Source of the DNA: Streptomyces guryensis
Lineage (GTDB): Bacteria; Actinomycetota; Actinomycetes; Streptomycetales; Streptomycetaceae
NCBI RefSeq assembly: GCF_021261325.1
Contig: NZ_JAJSBI010000004.1
Location: 454,435-518,434 of the forward strand
Length of the DNA stretch: 64,000 nucleotides
Direction: 5' to 3'
Positions 8,300 through 19,300 of the stretch are shown one piece after another; position 1 is the first letter of the stretch, and each line of letters starts with the position of its first letter. A program made the translations under genes and the position numbers. The notes beneath the pieces are model-generated. The model was not told the DNA's origin, made no database searches, and worked only from the letters and a program-made list of their open reading frames with translations.

Positions 8300-9517
8300 T
8301 CAGCGGTGAAGCGCCTCCGCCTCCTGCGGGACGTGGGAGGCGATCACGCGCTCCCGTCCCCCGGCAGGGACGCGCCGGCGGTCCACCGCGTAGGCCGCGC
8401 CAGCCACCCCAAGGCCGAGTACCGCCAGCCCCGCACCGGCGAGCGCCGAGGATGTCACGCCGAAGCCGGCCGCCAACGTCAGGCCGCCGATCCAGGCGCC
8501 GCCCGCATTCGCCAGGTTGAACGCCGCCTGGTTCGCGGAAGAGGCCAGGGACGGGGCCGCCGACGCCTTCTCCATGACCATCAGCTGGAGCGGGGAGCCT
8601 GTGATGAAGGCTGCCGCGCCGAGCAGGATCACCGCGAGGGCGGCGCTCCACTGCGTCGACATCAGCAGCGGGAACAGGCCGAGGACCGCCACCAGGGAGA
8701 CCAGGCCGCCGAACAGCGTCCCCCGCAGCGAGTGGTCCGCCAGGCGCCCGCCCACCAGGTTGCCCACCGTCGCGCCCACGCCGAACAGCGCCAGCAGCAC
8801 GGTCACGCTACCCTCGGCGAACCCGGCGGAGTCCGTCAGCATCGGGGTGATGTAGCTGTACGCGGCGAACAGCGCGCCGAAGCCTGCCACGGTCGTACCG
8901 AGCGCCAGCCAGACCGGCAGGGACCGCAGGGCGGCCAGTTCACCGCGGAGGCCCATCGTGGGGGCCGTAGCCCGGTCGGCCGGGATCAGCAGGGCCAGCG
9001 CGGCCATCGCGGCGATACCGATCGTGCTCACACCGAGGAACGTGGCCCGCCACCCCAGGTGCTGGCCCATCAGCGTGGCGACCGGCACGCCCACGACGTT
9101 GGCGACCGTCAGACCGAGGAACATCAGGGAGACGGAGCGCGCCCTGCGCTCCGGCGCGACCATCGCCGTCGCCACTACCGCGCCGACGCCGAAGAAGGCA
9201 CCGTGCGGCAGACCGCTCAGGAAGCGGGCGACGAGCAGCGAGTCGTAGCCGGGGGCGAACGCCGACAGTGCGTTGCCCGCCACGAACAGCGCCATCAGGC
9301 CGATCAGCACCGTGCGGCGGGACATCCGCGCGGTGACCGCGGCCAGCAGCGGGGCGCCGATGACGACGCCCAGCGCGTACGCCGAGACCAGGTGCCCGGC
9401 GGTGGAGACGGAGACGTGCAGGTCGTCCGCGACATCGGGCAGCAGGCCCATCATCACGAACTCGGTGGTGCCTATTCCGAACGCGCCGACGGCCAGAGCG
9501 AGCAGGGCCAGAGGCAT
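8300..9517 (-). CDS. MFS transporter, AraJ/Cmx-type exporter
   Basis: About 405-aa 12-helix major facilitator protein of the drug-export type. Family marks are GIGTTEFVMMGLLPDVA in helix 1, the motif-A loop ARMSRRTVLIG between helices 2 and 3, and FLSGLPHGAFFGVG in helix 4. This set is typical of chloramphenicol-resistance (Cmx/CmlR) and AraJ-like exporters. I chose ATG 9517 (MPLALLALAVGAFG), which starts just before the first helix; a TTG at 9568 would add 17 residues without a good RBS. It may be transcribed with the endonuclease-family gene upstream (9620-10669, same strand, 102-bp gap). The substrate is unknown. Confidence 0.88.
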   Translation of the reverse strand: MPLALLALAVGAFGIGTTEFVMMGLLPDVADDLHVSVSTAGHLVSAYALGVVIGAPLLAAVTARMSRRTVLIGLMALFVAGNALSAFAPGYDSLLVARFLSGLPHGAFFGVGAVVATAMVAPERRARSVSLMFLGLTVANVVGVPVATLMGQHLGWRATFLGVSTIGIAAMAALALLIPADRATAPTMGLRGELAALRSLPVWLALGTTVAGFGALFAAYSYITPMLTDSAGFAEGSVTVLLALFGVGATVGNLVGGRLADHSLRGTLFGGLVSLVAVLGLFPLLMSTQWSAALAVILLGAAAFITGSPLQLMVMEKASAAPSLASSANQAAFNLANAGGAWIGGLTLAAGFGVTSSALAGAGLAVLGLGVAGAAYAVDRRRVPAGGRERVIASHVPQEAEALHR

Positions 9518-9619
9518 GAAGTGGCCTGTGCCTTTCAAAAGTGAGAGGGGGAGCGGTGTCCGCACCAAGTTTAAGTTCAGTTACGGAACAAAACCTCTCA
9601 GGCCCAGTATTCCGGGAGG

Positions 9620-10669
9620 TTACGAGCCGGTGGCGAGGCTCACACGGGCCGCGATCGGAAGGTGGTCGCTCCCGGTCCTGGGCAGCGTCCACGAGGTCAC
9701 CGGCTCGATGCCCTGGACCATGATCTGGTCGATCCGCGCCATCGGGAACGAGGCCGGCCAGCTGAACCCGAACCCGCTGCCCGCCGCGCCCTGCGTGGAG
9801 CGCATCTGGGAGGTCACGCCGTTGAGGGAGCGGTCGTTCATCGTGCCGTTCAGGTCGCCGAGCAGCACCTTCCGCTTCAGCGGCTCCTGCGAGATGGCCT
9901 CGCCCAGCGCGTTGGCGCTCGTGTCGCGCTGCCGGGCCGTGAACCCGGCCTCCAGCTTCACCCGCACCGACGGGAGGTGGGCGACGTAGAACGCGACCCG
10001 TCCCTCGGGGGTGGTCACCGTGGCGCGCATGGCGCGGGTCCAGCCCAGCTTGATGTCGACGGCCCTGACCCCGGTCATGGGGTACTTGCTCCACAGGCCG
10101 ACGGTGCCCTGCACCGAGTGGTACCTGTACGTCGAGGCCAGCGCCTGCTCGTACACCGGCACCGCCGAGGCGGTCAGCTCCTCCAGCGCCACCACGTCCG
10201 CGCCGGACGCGGCCACGTCACGGGCCGTACCGGAGGGGTCGGGGTTGTCGGCGTTGACGTTGTGCGTGGCGACGGTCAGGTCGCCGCCGCCGATGGTCTT
10301 GTCGGTCAGCAACCCGCCGAAGAGATTCAGCCATACGGCCGCCGGCAGCACGACCGCGATCAGCGCGGTCGCCGACCTGCGCACCAGGGCGATCAGGAGC
10401 AGCACCGGGACCAGGAGGCCCAGCCAGGGCAGGAAGGTCTCGGTGAGGCTGCCCAGGTTGCCGATGCGGTTGGGGATGCGGGCGTGCAGCAGCATGACCA
10501 GGGCGAGGATCACCGCGAGCGCGGCGACAACGATGCCACGGCGCCAGATTCTCGGGTCGCCCCGCCATCCGGAGACCAGACGGTTGAGCAGGCGCCGGAG
10601 CCGGTCTCCCCGGTGCTCGGGCCCCGAGCCGCCGTTGTCCGTCTCCGCCACATACGCCTGCTGCGCCAT
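9620..10669 (-). CDS. Membrane-anchored endonuclease/exonuclease/phosphatase family protein
   Basis: 349-aa protein with three predicted membrane helices at residues about 45-125, then an extracytoplasmic EEP (DNase I-like) domain. EEP marks are THNVNADN at the domain start, VVALEEL (metal-binding Glu), LLGDLNGTMND (catalytic Asp-Asn) and the terminal GSDHLPI (catalytic His). The family cleaves phosphodiester bonds in nucleic acids, lipids or other substrates; many actinobacterial membrane-bound members are uncharacterised. The start ATG 10669 gives MAQQAYVAE; the upstream frame is open but lacks a better RBS. The substrate cannot be inferred. Confidence 0.85.
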   Translation of the reverse strand: MAQQAYVAETDNGGSGPEHRGDRLRRLLNRLVSGWRGDPRIWRRGIVVAALAVILALVMLLHARIPNRIGNLGSLTETFLPWLGLLVPVLLLIALVRRSATALIAVVLPAAVWLNLFGGLLTDKTIGGGDLTVATHNVNADNPDPSGTARDVAASGADVVALEELTASAVPVYEQALASTYRYHSVQGTVGLWSKYPMTGVRAVDIKLGWTRAMRATVTTPEGRVAFYVAHLPSVRVKLEAGFTARQRDTSANALGEAISQEPLKRKVLLGDLNGTMNDRSLNGVTSQMRSTQGAAGSGFGFSWPASFPMARIDQIMVQGIEPVTSWTLPRTGSDHLPIAARVSLATGS

Positions 10670-10856
10670 ACCGCGTCGCCTCACTGCCTGCCGTGCAACC
10701 CGTCCGTCCCCCCGTATCTGAAACCCTAGGGGATGATCGAGCCCGTCCCTGCCGTCGCATGACGGCCGTACGGGCACGAGGACGACGAACCCGGCGCAGG
10801 GAGTTCCGAACGCGGCCCCGGAAAGCGCCCTCTGTGACGCAACGCGCACATTCGGG

Positions 10857-11498
10857 CTAGGTAGTTGAGGATTTGACGGGTCGTAGTCCTTCGAGGAGGG
10901 TGTCCACGATTCGCTCCGACAGGTCCTCGGAGAGGTCGGTCTCCACGTCCGCCTCCGGGCGCATGACGGTGCGCAGGAGCATGGGGCCGACCATCAGGTC
11001 GTTGACCAGCTCGAGGTCGATGTCCTCGCGGAGTTCGCCGTTCTGCTGACCGCGGCGCAGGATCTCGATCTGCAGTCTGCGCCGCGGCCGGACGACGGAC
11101 GCGTGGTAGGCGGCCCAGACCTTCGGGCTGCTCTTCATCTGGGCGAACACGTTGTGCAGGAGCACCGAGGTGCGGGTCATGACGCCGCGCGTCCGCCGCT
11201 GCTCCAGGAGGGCCACCAGGTCGTCGCGCATGGAGGTGCCCGGGAGCTCGGCGTCGGGGGGCTCGGCGGCGCGTACGACGTCGACGAAGAGCTCCTCCTT
11301 GCCGTTCCAGCGGCGGTAGATGGTGGCCTTGCCGACGCCCGCGGTGCGGGCGATGCGCTCGATGGAGAGTTCGGCGAGCGGGACGCCGTCCTCCAGGAGC
11401 TTCAGTACGCCCTCTATGACGGCGCCTTCGACCGCCTCACTGCGGGGGCGTCCCCGTGCGGGCGCCCCGGGCGGGGCCGGACTGTCGGCGAGGCTCAC
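10857..11498 (-). CDS. TetR family transcriptional repressor of the efflux operon
   Basis: 213-aa TetR regulator. The HTH occupies residues about 28-75 (LSIERIARTAGVGKATIYRRW). The C-terminal ligand domain is of the TetR_C class seen next to drug exporters. It is the second gene of an operon with the MFS exporter at 11562-13151 (63-bp gap, same strand). A repressor that is co-transcribed with its own target pump is common. The most likely binding site is the inverted repeat at 13173-13195 before the exporter. The inducer is unknown, probably a pump substrate. Confidence 0.92.
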   Translation of the reverse strand: MSLADSPAPPGAPARGRPRSEAVEGAVIEGVLKLLEDGVPLAELSIERIARTAGVGKATIYRRWNGKEELFVDVVRAAEPPDAELPGTSMRDDLVALLEQRRTRGVMTRTSVLLHNVFAQMKSSPKVWAAYHASVVRPRRRLQIEILRRGQQNGELREDIDLELVNDLMVGPMLLRTVMRPEADVETDLSEDLSERIVDTLLEGLRPVKSSTT

Positions 11499-11561
11499 TT
11501 CTGCGTCCCTTCGTTGTGCTGGAGCGATTCTCCCCGTTGCCCCCCGGTGCGGCGGAAGACG

Positions 11562-13151
11562 CTATTCCGCCGCTGCCACCAACTCCTGCTCCTCCTTGCC
11601 CTCCTGACGGGCCGGCGGCTTCCCGGGCAGGAAGAGGAACGCCACGAGCGCGCCGAGGATCGCGACGACCGTGCCGCACAGCGCGGTGACGTGCATGGCG
11701 TGCAGGAAGGCGTCGTCGGCGGGGGTGACCAGGGCCCCGCCCTGCGGGCCGAGCTTCGCCGCGACCCCGAGGGTGGCCTCGATGGACTCGCCGGCCGTCT
11801 CCCGCAGGCCGGCCGGGAGGTGACCCAGCTTGCCCTCGATGCCGGTGCGGTACGCCGTCGACAGCACCGAACCGAGGACCGCGATGCCGAGGGCGCCGCC
11901 GACCTGGCGGAAGGTGTTGCTCAGCGCGGACGCGGAGCCGGCCTTCTCGCGCGGCAGGGCCTGCATGATGACGACGCTTGTGGGGGTCATGACGTGGGCC
12001 ATACCGGCGCCCATGAGGAAGAACACGACCTCCAGGACCCAGATCGGGGTGTCCGCCTCGAAGCCCGCGAACGCGGCGAGCATCCCTGCGAGCAACAGCA
12101 GTCCGACCCCGGTGGTGACCTTGTTGCCGAACCGGTCGACGACCAGCCGGGCCCGCGGCGCGAAGATCATCTGTGCGGCGGCCAGCGGCAGCATCAGCAG
12201 GCCGGACTGCAGCGGCGAGTAGCCGCGCACGCTCTGGGTGTAGAACACGGCGAAGAACGTGACGCCCATCAGCGCGAAGAAGACCAGCGCGATGGCGGCC
12301 ATGGCGGCCGAGAACACCTTGTTCTTGAAGTACGTGACGTCGAGGGAGGGGTGGTCGCTGCGCTTCTCGAAGACGACGAAGGCGGCGAGTACGACGAGAC
12401 CGGCGGCGATGGTCGCCAGCACCTGGGGGTCCGTGAAGTCGGCGAGTTCGCCGCCCTTGATGATGCCGTAGACGAGCAGGACCAGGCCGACGACGGACAG
12501 TGCGACGCCGACGGGGTCGAGCCGGCCGGGCCTCGGGTCGCGGGAGTCGGGGACGAGCCAGACCATCAGGGCGAGCGCGAGGAGCACGATCGGCACGTTG
12601 ATGAGGAAGACCGAGCCCCACCAGAAGTGGTCGAGGAGCACACCGCCGGTGATCGGGCCGATGGCGATGGCGAGACCGACACCGCCGGCCCAGATGCCGA
12701 TGGCCTTGGGCTGCTCCTCGCGCTCGAAGACGTTCATGAGGACGGCGAGGGTGGCCGGCATGACGAAGGCGGCCCCCAGGGCCATCAGCGCGCGGTAGGC
12801 GATCAGCTGGCCCGGCGAGCCGGACTCGGCGGCGAGCGCGGAGCCGACACCGAACACGACGAGACCGCCGAGCAGCACCTTCTTGCGGCCCACCCGGTCA
12901 CCGATGAGGCCGGCGGTGAACAGCAGACCCGCGAAGACGAGCGTGTAGGCGTTGATCGCCCACTCCAGCTCGCTCTGCGTGGCGCCCAGGCCGGTCGGGG
13001 CCGGGGTGGAGATCGTCTTGATGGCGACGTTCAGGATCGAGTTGTCGAGCACGACGATCAGCAGGCTGAGCATCAGGACGCCGAGGATCGCCCAGCGGCG
13101 GCGGTGCACCGCCTCGGGTATCCGGGGTGCGGGAACGGGTGGAGTCGTCAT
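11562..13151 (-). CDS. DHA2-type MFS multidrug exporter (EmrB/QacA family)
   Basis: 529-aa, 14-helix drug:proton antiporter. Motif A appears as [16 protein letters not shown] after helix 2. The motif-D1-like opening [14 protein letters not shown] in helix 1 and the YTLVFAGLL segment are diagnostic of DHA2 pumps. It exports lipophilic compounds such as antibiotics or dyes, substrate unknown. It leads an operon with the TetR gene and is divergent from panB across 190 bp that hold a candidate TetR operator. Confidence 0.93.
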   Translation of the reverse strand: MTTPPVPAPRIPEAVHRRRWAILGVLMLSLLIVVLDNSILNVAIKTISTPAPTGLGATQSELEWAINAYTLVFAGLLFTAGLIGDRVGRKKVLLGGLVVFGVGSALAAESGSPGQLIAYRALMALGAAFVMPATLAVLMNVFEREEQPKAIGIWAGGVGLAIAIGPITGGVLLDHFWWGSVFLINVPIVLLALALMVWLVPDSRDPRPGRLDPVGVALSVVGLVLLVYGIIKGGELADFTDPQVLATIAAGLVVLAAFVVFEKRSDHPSLDVTYFKNKVFSAAMAAIALVFFALMGVTFFAVFYTQSVRGYSPLQSGLLMLPLAAAQMIFAPRARLVVDRFGNKVTTGVGLLLLAGMLAAFAGFEADTPIWVLEVVFFLMGAGMAHVMTPTSVVIMQALPREKAGSASALSNTFRQVGGALGIAVLGSVLSTAYRTGIEGKLGHLPAGLRETAGESIEATLGVAAKLGPQGGALVTPADDAFLHAMHVTALCGTVVAILGALVAFLFLPGKPPARQEGKEEQELVAAAE

Positions 13152-13172
13152 GCCCCCAGGTTAGGTGAATTC

Positions 13173-13195
13173 CGATACGAGACGGTGCCGTATCG
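13173..13195. promoter_or_regulatory. Candidate TetR operator for the MFS-TetR operon
   Basis: Inverted repeat CGATACG / CGTATCG with a 9-nt centre, 22 bp upstream of the MFS start codon. GATACG/CGTATC half-sites are frequent in TetR operators of actinobacteria. The site lies where a repressor would block initiation. Binding is inferred. Confidence 0.6.
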
Positions 13196-13341
13196 TAAAT
13201 CTTTTACCTGGGCCTTACGCCCGCTCCTGCGTGCGGTACGTGACGGAGTTCCCTCTGGCCCTGGCTGGCACGAAGTGCCACCATGGGGGTGATCCGGGGA
13301 CGCCGTCAGGGCGCCTCGAGATGACTGAAGGAGCCGTTGCA

Positions 13342-14217
13342 ATGACGCAACTTTCGGCTGCCCAGACTGTCCAGGACAGGTCCTCCGACGGCAGCAAGAC
13401 GCTGTACGGGGGCAAGGGCACACGCCGTATCACCGTTCGCGACATCGCCCTCGCCAAGGAACGCGGCGAGAAGTGGCCCATGCTCACCGCCTACGACGCG
13501 ATGACCGCGTCCGTCTTCGACGAGGCCGGCATCCCGGTGATCCTCGTCGGCGACTCGGCGGGCAACTGCCACCTCGGGTACGAGACCACCGTGCCCGTCA
13601 CCATGGACGAGATGACCATGCTGTCGGCCGCCGTCGTACGGGGCACCCAGCGCGCCCTGGTCGTCGGCGACCTCCCCTTCGGCTCCTACCAGGAGGGCCC
13701 GGTGCAGGCGCTGCGCTCGGCGACCCGGCTGGTCAAGGACGCCGGGGTGGGCGCCGTGAAGCTGGAGGGCGGCGAGCGCTCGCACGAGCAGATCCGGCTC
13801 CTCGTGGAGTCCGGCATCCCGGTCATGGCCCACATCGGGCTGACCCCGCAGTCCGTCAACGCCATGGGCTACCGGGTGCAGGGGCGCGGCGAGGAGGCGG
13901 CCCAGCAGCTGCTGCGGGACGCGAAGGCCGTGCAGGACGCGGGCGCGTTCGCGGTCGTGCTGGAGCTGGTACCGGCGGAGCTGGCGGCCGAGGTGACGCG
14001 GGTGCTGCACATTCCGACGGTGGGTATCGGGGCCGGTCCGGAGACGGATGCGCAGGTGCTGGTGTGGACGGACATGCTCGGGCTGACCTCCGGTCGGGTG
14101 CCGAAGTTCGTCAAGAAGTACGCGGACCTGCGTGAGGTCATGGGGAACGCGGTGAAGGCGTTTGCGGAGGATGTCGTCGGCGGGGCGTTCCCGTCGGAGG
14201 AGAACTCCGTCCACTAG
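13342..14217 (+). CDS. panB: 3-methyl-2-oxobutanoate hydroxymethyltransferase
   Basis: 291-aa cytosolic enzyme that transfers a hydroxymethyl group from methylenetetrahydrofolate to 2-oxoisovalerate, the first committed step to pantothenate and CoA. The family block MLTAYDAMTASVFDEAGI, the magnesium-site Asp in VGDSAGNCHLGY, VKLEGGE and MAHIGLTPQSVN are all present. The start ATG 13342 follows GAAGGAG at 13327-13333; an in-frame ATG at 13321 would place this RBS inside the gene. The N-terminal 25 residues before the core are variable. A terminator follows. Confidence 0.96.
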   Translation: MTQLSAAQTVQDRSSDGSKTLYGGKGTRRITVRDIALAKERGEKWPMLTAYDAMTASVFDEAGIPVILVGDSAGNCHLGYETTVPVTMDEMTMLSAAVVRGTQRALVVGDLPFGSYQEGPVQALRSATRLVKDAGVGAVKLEGGERSHEQIRLLVESGIPVMAHIGLTPQSVNAMGYRVQGRGEEAAQQLLRDAKAVQDAGAFAVVLELVPAELAAEVTRVLHIPTVGIGAGPETDAQVLVWTDMLGLTSGRVPKFVKKYADLREVMGNAVKAFAEDVVGGAFPSEENSVH

Positions 14218-14234
14218 AGCCACAGCGGCACAGA

Positions 14235-14276
14235 GGCAGCCCGTCGATCTTCCCCCGTCGACGGGCTGCCGTTTTG
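14235..14276 (+). terminator. Rho-independent terminator after panB
   Basis: Perfect 13-bp stem GGCAGCCCGTCGA / TCGACGGGCTGCC with a 10-nt loop, followed by GTTTTGTG. It is 17 nt past the panB stop. Confidence 0.9.
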
Positions 14277-14282
14277 TGTGCT

Positions 14283-14384
14283 CGCCCCCGCCGCCCCTAC
14301 CCGTCCCGTCCCTGGGGGCTGCCGCCCCCAGACCCCCGCTTTCGGCCTGAACGGCCTCGTCCTCAAACGCCGGACGGGCTGAAA
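14283..14384 (+). repeat. Dispersed intergenic repeat, family 1, copy B
   Basis: Long version of the repeat: a GCCCCCGCCGCCCCTACCCG lead, the hairpin CTGGGGGC-TGCC-GCCCCCAG, then CCTCAAACGCCGGACGGGCT. It sits between panB and the ABC exporter promoter. The lead sequence is shared with copies C and E. Confidence 0.85.
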
Positions 14385-14395
14385 TGAAATGCCGG

Positions 14396-14445
14396 TGTCG
14401 GCGACTTGTCGGTGGGTGTCGGTGACCTGTCGGTGCTTTGTCGGT
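14396..14445 (+). promoter_or_regulatory. Five direct heptad repeats, candidate SARP binding array
   Basis: TGTCGG(T/C) occurs at 14396, 14407, 14417, 14428 and 14439, in steps of 11, 10, 11 and 11 bp, all on the same strand and ending 23 bp before the ABC transporter start codon. SARP regulators (ActII-ORF4, AfsR, DnrI) bind directly repeated heptamers on one helix face, spaced 11 bp or multiples of it, next to the -10 box. A SARP gene lies in the same locus (16333-20253). Binding is inferred from spacing. Confidence 0.6.
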
Positions 14446-14467
14446 CGGCCCTGACACCGTCATCGGC

Positions 14468-15489
<1,022 letters not shown>

Positions 15490-15493
<4 letters not shown>

Positions 15494-16305
15494 GCGCCGC
15501 CACAGCGACAGTGACAGCAACCGACGCCCGCATCCCGCTGCGCGGCCATCTGCGCCACACCGGCGCCCTGATCCGCCGCAACCTGCTGTGGATCAAGCAG
15601 GACCCCGAGTCGATGTTCGACGCGCTGCTGATGCCGGTGATCTTCACCCTGCTGTTCGTGTACGTCTTCGGCGGCTCGATCGGGCAGGCGCTGGGCGGCG
15701 GGCAGCACGGGTACGTGCAGTACGTGATCCCCGGCATGATCGCGATGATGAGCATGTCGCTGTCCCAGGGCGTCGGCACCGGCTTCAGCCAGGACTTCAA
15801 CTCCGGTGTCATGGACCGCTTCCGGTCCCTGCCGATCGGGCGCGGCTCGGTGCTGTTCGCGAAGATCGCGGTGGAGCTGGCGCGCATGCTGTTCGCCACG
15901 ACCGTGCTGATGATCGTCGCCGTGCTGGTCGGGTTCGACATCAACAACTGGGCCGGTCTGTTCGCGACCGTCGGCCTGTCCGCGGTGTTCGCCTCGTCGA
16001 TCATGTGGGTGTTCCTCACCCTGGGCGTGGTCCTGAAGAACGCGCAGTCCGTGCAGGCGATGGGCTTCCTGGTGCTGTTCCCGCTGCAGTTCGGCTCGTC
16101 GATCTTCGCGCCGACGAAGACGATGCCGGGCTGGCTGCGGGCCTTCACCGACTACAACCCGCTGTCCACGCTCGCCGACGCGGCGCGCGGACTGATGGTG
16201 GGCGGCCCGGTCGCGCACGACCTGTGGGTGACGCTCGGCTGGTCCGTGGTGATCACTGCGGTCGCGGCGCCGTACGCGATCCACAAGTTCCGTACCAAGA
16301 GCTGA
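15490..16305 (+). CDS. ABC-2 type transporter permease, DrrB type
   Basis: 271-aa integral membrane protein with six predicted helices and an ABC-2 membrane domain, starting about residue 35 (DALLMPVIFTLLFVYVFGG). The family segment IPGMIAMMSMSLSQGVGTG and the exporter hallmark FSQDFNSGVMDRFRSLPI are clear. The start overlaps the ATPase stop, giving 1:1 translation. With DrrA it forms a two-component efflux pump in the cytoplasmic membrane. It converges on the SARP gene, with only 27 bp between the stop codons. Confidence 0.92.
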
Positions 16306-16336
16306 CGCAGCACAGGTGTGCTCCGGTGCGCGTCAG
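16302..16336. terminator. Bidirectional terminator shared by the ABC and SARP genes
   Basis: Inverted repeat CTGACGC / GCGTCAG (16302-16308, 16330-16336), extended inward by GCAC / GTGC with one bulged base. The arms cover both stop codons of the convergent genes. Confidence 0.6.
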
Positions 16337-19300
16337 ACCAGGGCGGCGGCCTCCTCCGGGGAGAGGCTGCCGCCCTCGGCGTGGGCGGCCTCGTACGCCT
16401 CGTCACCGAGGGCGGCGCGCGCGTGCCGTTCGGCCCGGGCGTACACCTCGCGCTCCATGGACGTCGCGACATGACTGGCCGGCAGCAGCGCCCGCGCGGC
16501 GCCGATACAGCGGGCTGCGTCCCGGGCCCGGCTGCCGCCGTCGGCCCCGGCGAGGCCGATCGCGGCGAGGGCCAGGTAGAAGGGCCGCATGTGCGGGGCG
16601 ATGGCCGTGGACAGCGGGTCACCGGCCCGCTGCAGCGCCTGGCGGGTCTTGTCCAGGGCGAGCTCGTAGTTGCCGTCGGCCGCCTCCACGAAGGCCTCCG
16701 AGCCGAGGATGAACGCATCGAAGATGACGAAGGTGGCGATCCTGAACTCCTCGCGCAGCAGCCGCAGTTGCTCGCGCGCCTCGGCGATCCGGCCGACCAT
16801 GGCGAGCCGCCCGGCGAGGAACATCCGGGCGGCGGGCATGGCCTCGTTGCCCGAGCCGTCCTTGCGCTCGATCACCTCGCGCAGCAGTTGCTCGCCCCGC
16901 TCCGTCTCGCCCGCCTCCAGCAGGGCGCTGCCGAGCCTGGCGCCCAGTACCGCCACCTGGGCGCGGGCGCCGAGCCGTTCGGCGCGTTCCATCGCCGCCT
17001 CGTAGTCGGCGGCGGCCGCCGCGTACTCACCGATCCGTTCATGGGCCTCGCCGCGGGCGGACAGCGCCTCGGCGGTGCCCCACAGGTCGCCGATCCGCCG
17101 GTAGATCTCCAGCGACTCGTCGGCGTCGCGCTGCGCGTCGCCCGCCCAGTCGCTCCGGTTGGCGAGGAGGTTGGCGCGCATCTGGAGGGTGGCGGCGAGT
17201 TCCCACTCCATGCCGGGGGTGGCCCGGCAGGTGTCGATACTGGCGTCGAGGATCCCGGGCAGCCGGTCCACGCTCCCGGTCAGTATCACGGCGTAGAACC
17301 AGAGCAGGCCGGGGGTGCGGCACGTCTGCGGGAGGCCGGGTTCGTACACCTCGGTCATGGTGCGCAGCTTCTCCTTCGCCTGCGGGGACTCCCAGGCCGC
17401 CAACTCGGTGTCCATGCAGGCGAGATGGGCCAGGTGGACCCCGCGCCGGGCCTCGGCGAGGAGTTCGCCGGACAGCGGGGGCGCGACGTCGGTGCAGCGC
17501 TGCCAGACCGGTTCGGCGCGCCGGGCGGGGGCGGTGAAGGGGTCGGGGCCGAGGGCCATGACCTCCGCGCACCAGTTGCGGGCCTCGATGCGCGCGTCGC
17601 GCATCTGCCAGTACCAGGCCAGCGACAGGATGAGGCAGAGGCCTTCCTGTTCGTCGCGTTCGGCGACGGCGTGGCGCAGGGCGGTGCGCAGGTTCTCGTA
17701 CTCGCGCTCCAGCAGCCCGATGGCGGCCAGCTGGCCGGGACCGCGCAGCAACGGGTCGGTGGTGCGGGCGAGTTCGCGGTAGTACGTCAGGTGCGCGCGC
17801 TCGGTCTCCGGGCGCCGCCCGGTCTCGTCCAGGTGCTCGCCGGCGTACTCGGCTACGGTTTCGAGCAGCCGGTAGCGCATGCCTCCGTCGCCCGAAGGGG
17901 CGGCCACGACGAGGGACTTGTCGACGAGCGAACCGAGGGCTTCGAGTGCCGCGGGACCGCAGACGGCCTCGGCAGCGGCGAGATCGCAGCCGCCCGCGAA
18001 GACCGACAGCCGCCGCAGCACCTCCCTCTCCTCCTCGTCGAGGAGCTCCCAGGACCAGTCGACGACCGCGCGCAGGGTCTGCTGGCGGGGCAGGACGGTG
18101 CGGCTGCCGGAGGTGAGCAGCCGGAAGCGGTCGTCGAGCCGGTCGGCGATCTGGCGGGGCGTCAGCATACGGAGCCGGGCGGCGGCGAGCTCGATCGCGA
18201 GGGGCAGCCCGTCGAGCCGGCGGCAGATCTCGGCGCACGCCTCGGGGTCCTCGTCGACACGGAAGCCGGCCCTGGCGGCGGCGCCCCGGTCGGCGAGCAG
18301 CCGCATCGCGACCGGCTCGGGCAGCGGCTCCACGGGGCGCAGCAACTCCCCCGGTACGCCGAGGGGTTCACGGCTGGTGGCCAGCACCGTCAGCTGCGGG
18401 CAGCGTTCGAGCAGCTCCTCCACCAGCCGGGCGGCGGCGTCGACGACATGCTCGCAGTTGTCGAGGACGATCAGCATGCGCCGTCGGCCGCAGTGCTCGG
18501 TGAGCCGCTCGACGGGATCGTCGTGCCGCTCGGCCCCTGCCGCCCGCATCGCCTCGGCCCCGGCGCCGTACAGCACGGTCTCGCGGGCCCCCACGGCGGT
18601 CAGCACGGCCTCCGGTACGGCGTCCGGGTCGTCGACGGGCGCGAGCTCGGCCAGCCACACCCCGTCCCGGGCCGCGTACCGCACGGCTTCGGCGGCCTCC
18701 TGCGACAGCCGCGTCTTCCCCGCCCCGCCGGGTCCCAGCAGCGTGACCAGCCGGGCCGCCGCGAGATCGCCGCGGATGGCCTCGATATCGGCCTCCCGGC
18801 CGACGAAGGAGGTGAGGCGGGCGCGGAGGTTGCCCGGGGGCGGGGAGGCCGGGGTGTCGGAGCCGGGGGTCTCCGCCACGGGGTTGGCCGGGCCGAGGCC
18901 GAGGTCCGCGGAAGCCGCCGGAAATGCGGAGGCTGCCCCACGGTCGGACCGTCCGTCGGCCACGAGTCCGGGACCGGACTCCGGACCCGCCGGACTGCGA
19001 CCGGCAGCACCCGGCCGACCGGCCGACGACTCGCCGACGGCGGACCCATGGACCGGCCGATCGTCCGCCGCGAGTCCGGGACCGGACGCCGCACCGGACG
19101 GACTACGGCCGGCAGCACCCGGCCGACCCGCCACTGACTCGTCAACGGCGGCCCCATCGGCCCGCACACCGTCGCCCGCGGGTCCCGAACCGGACGAACG
19201 ACCGGCCGAACTACGGCCGGCAGCGCCTGGCAGACCAGCCGACGAATCCCCCACAGCAGACCCATGGGCCGACACGCCATCGGCCACGAGTCCCGAACCG

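Noticed and set aside
11103..13292. Very long open frame on the plus strand opposite the MFS and TetR genes
   Set aside because: It is the antisense shadow of two well-supported genes, with highly charged low-complexity translation and no family motif. The same holds for long frames opposite the SARP gene and the efe genes.
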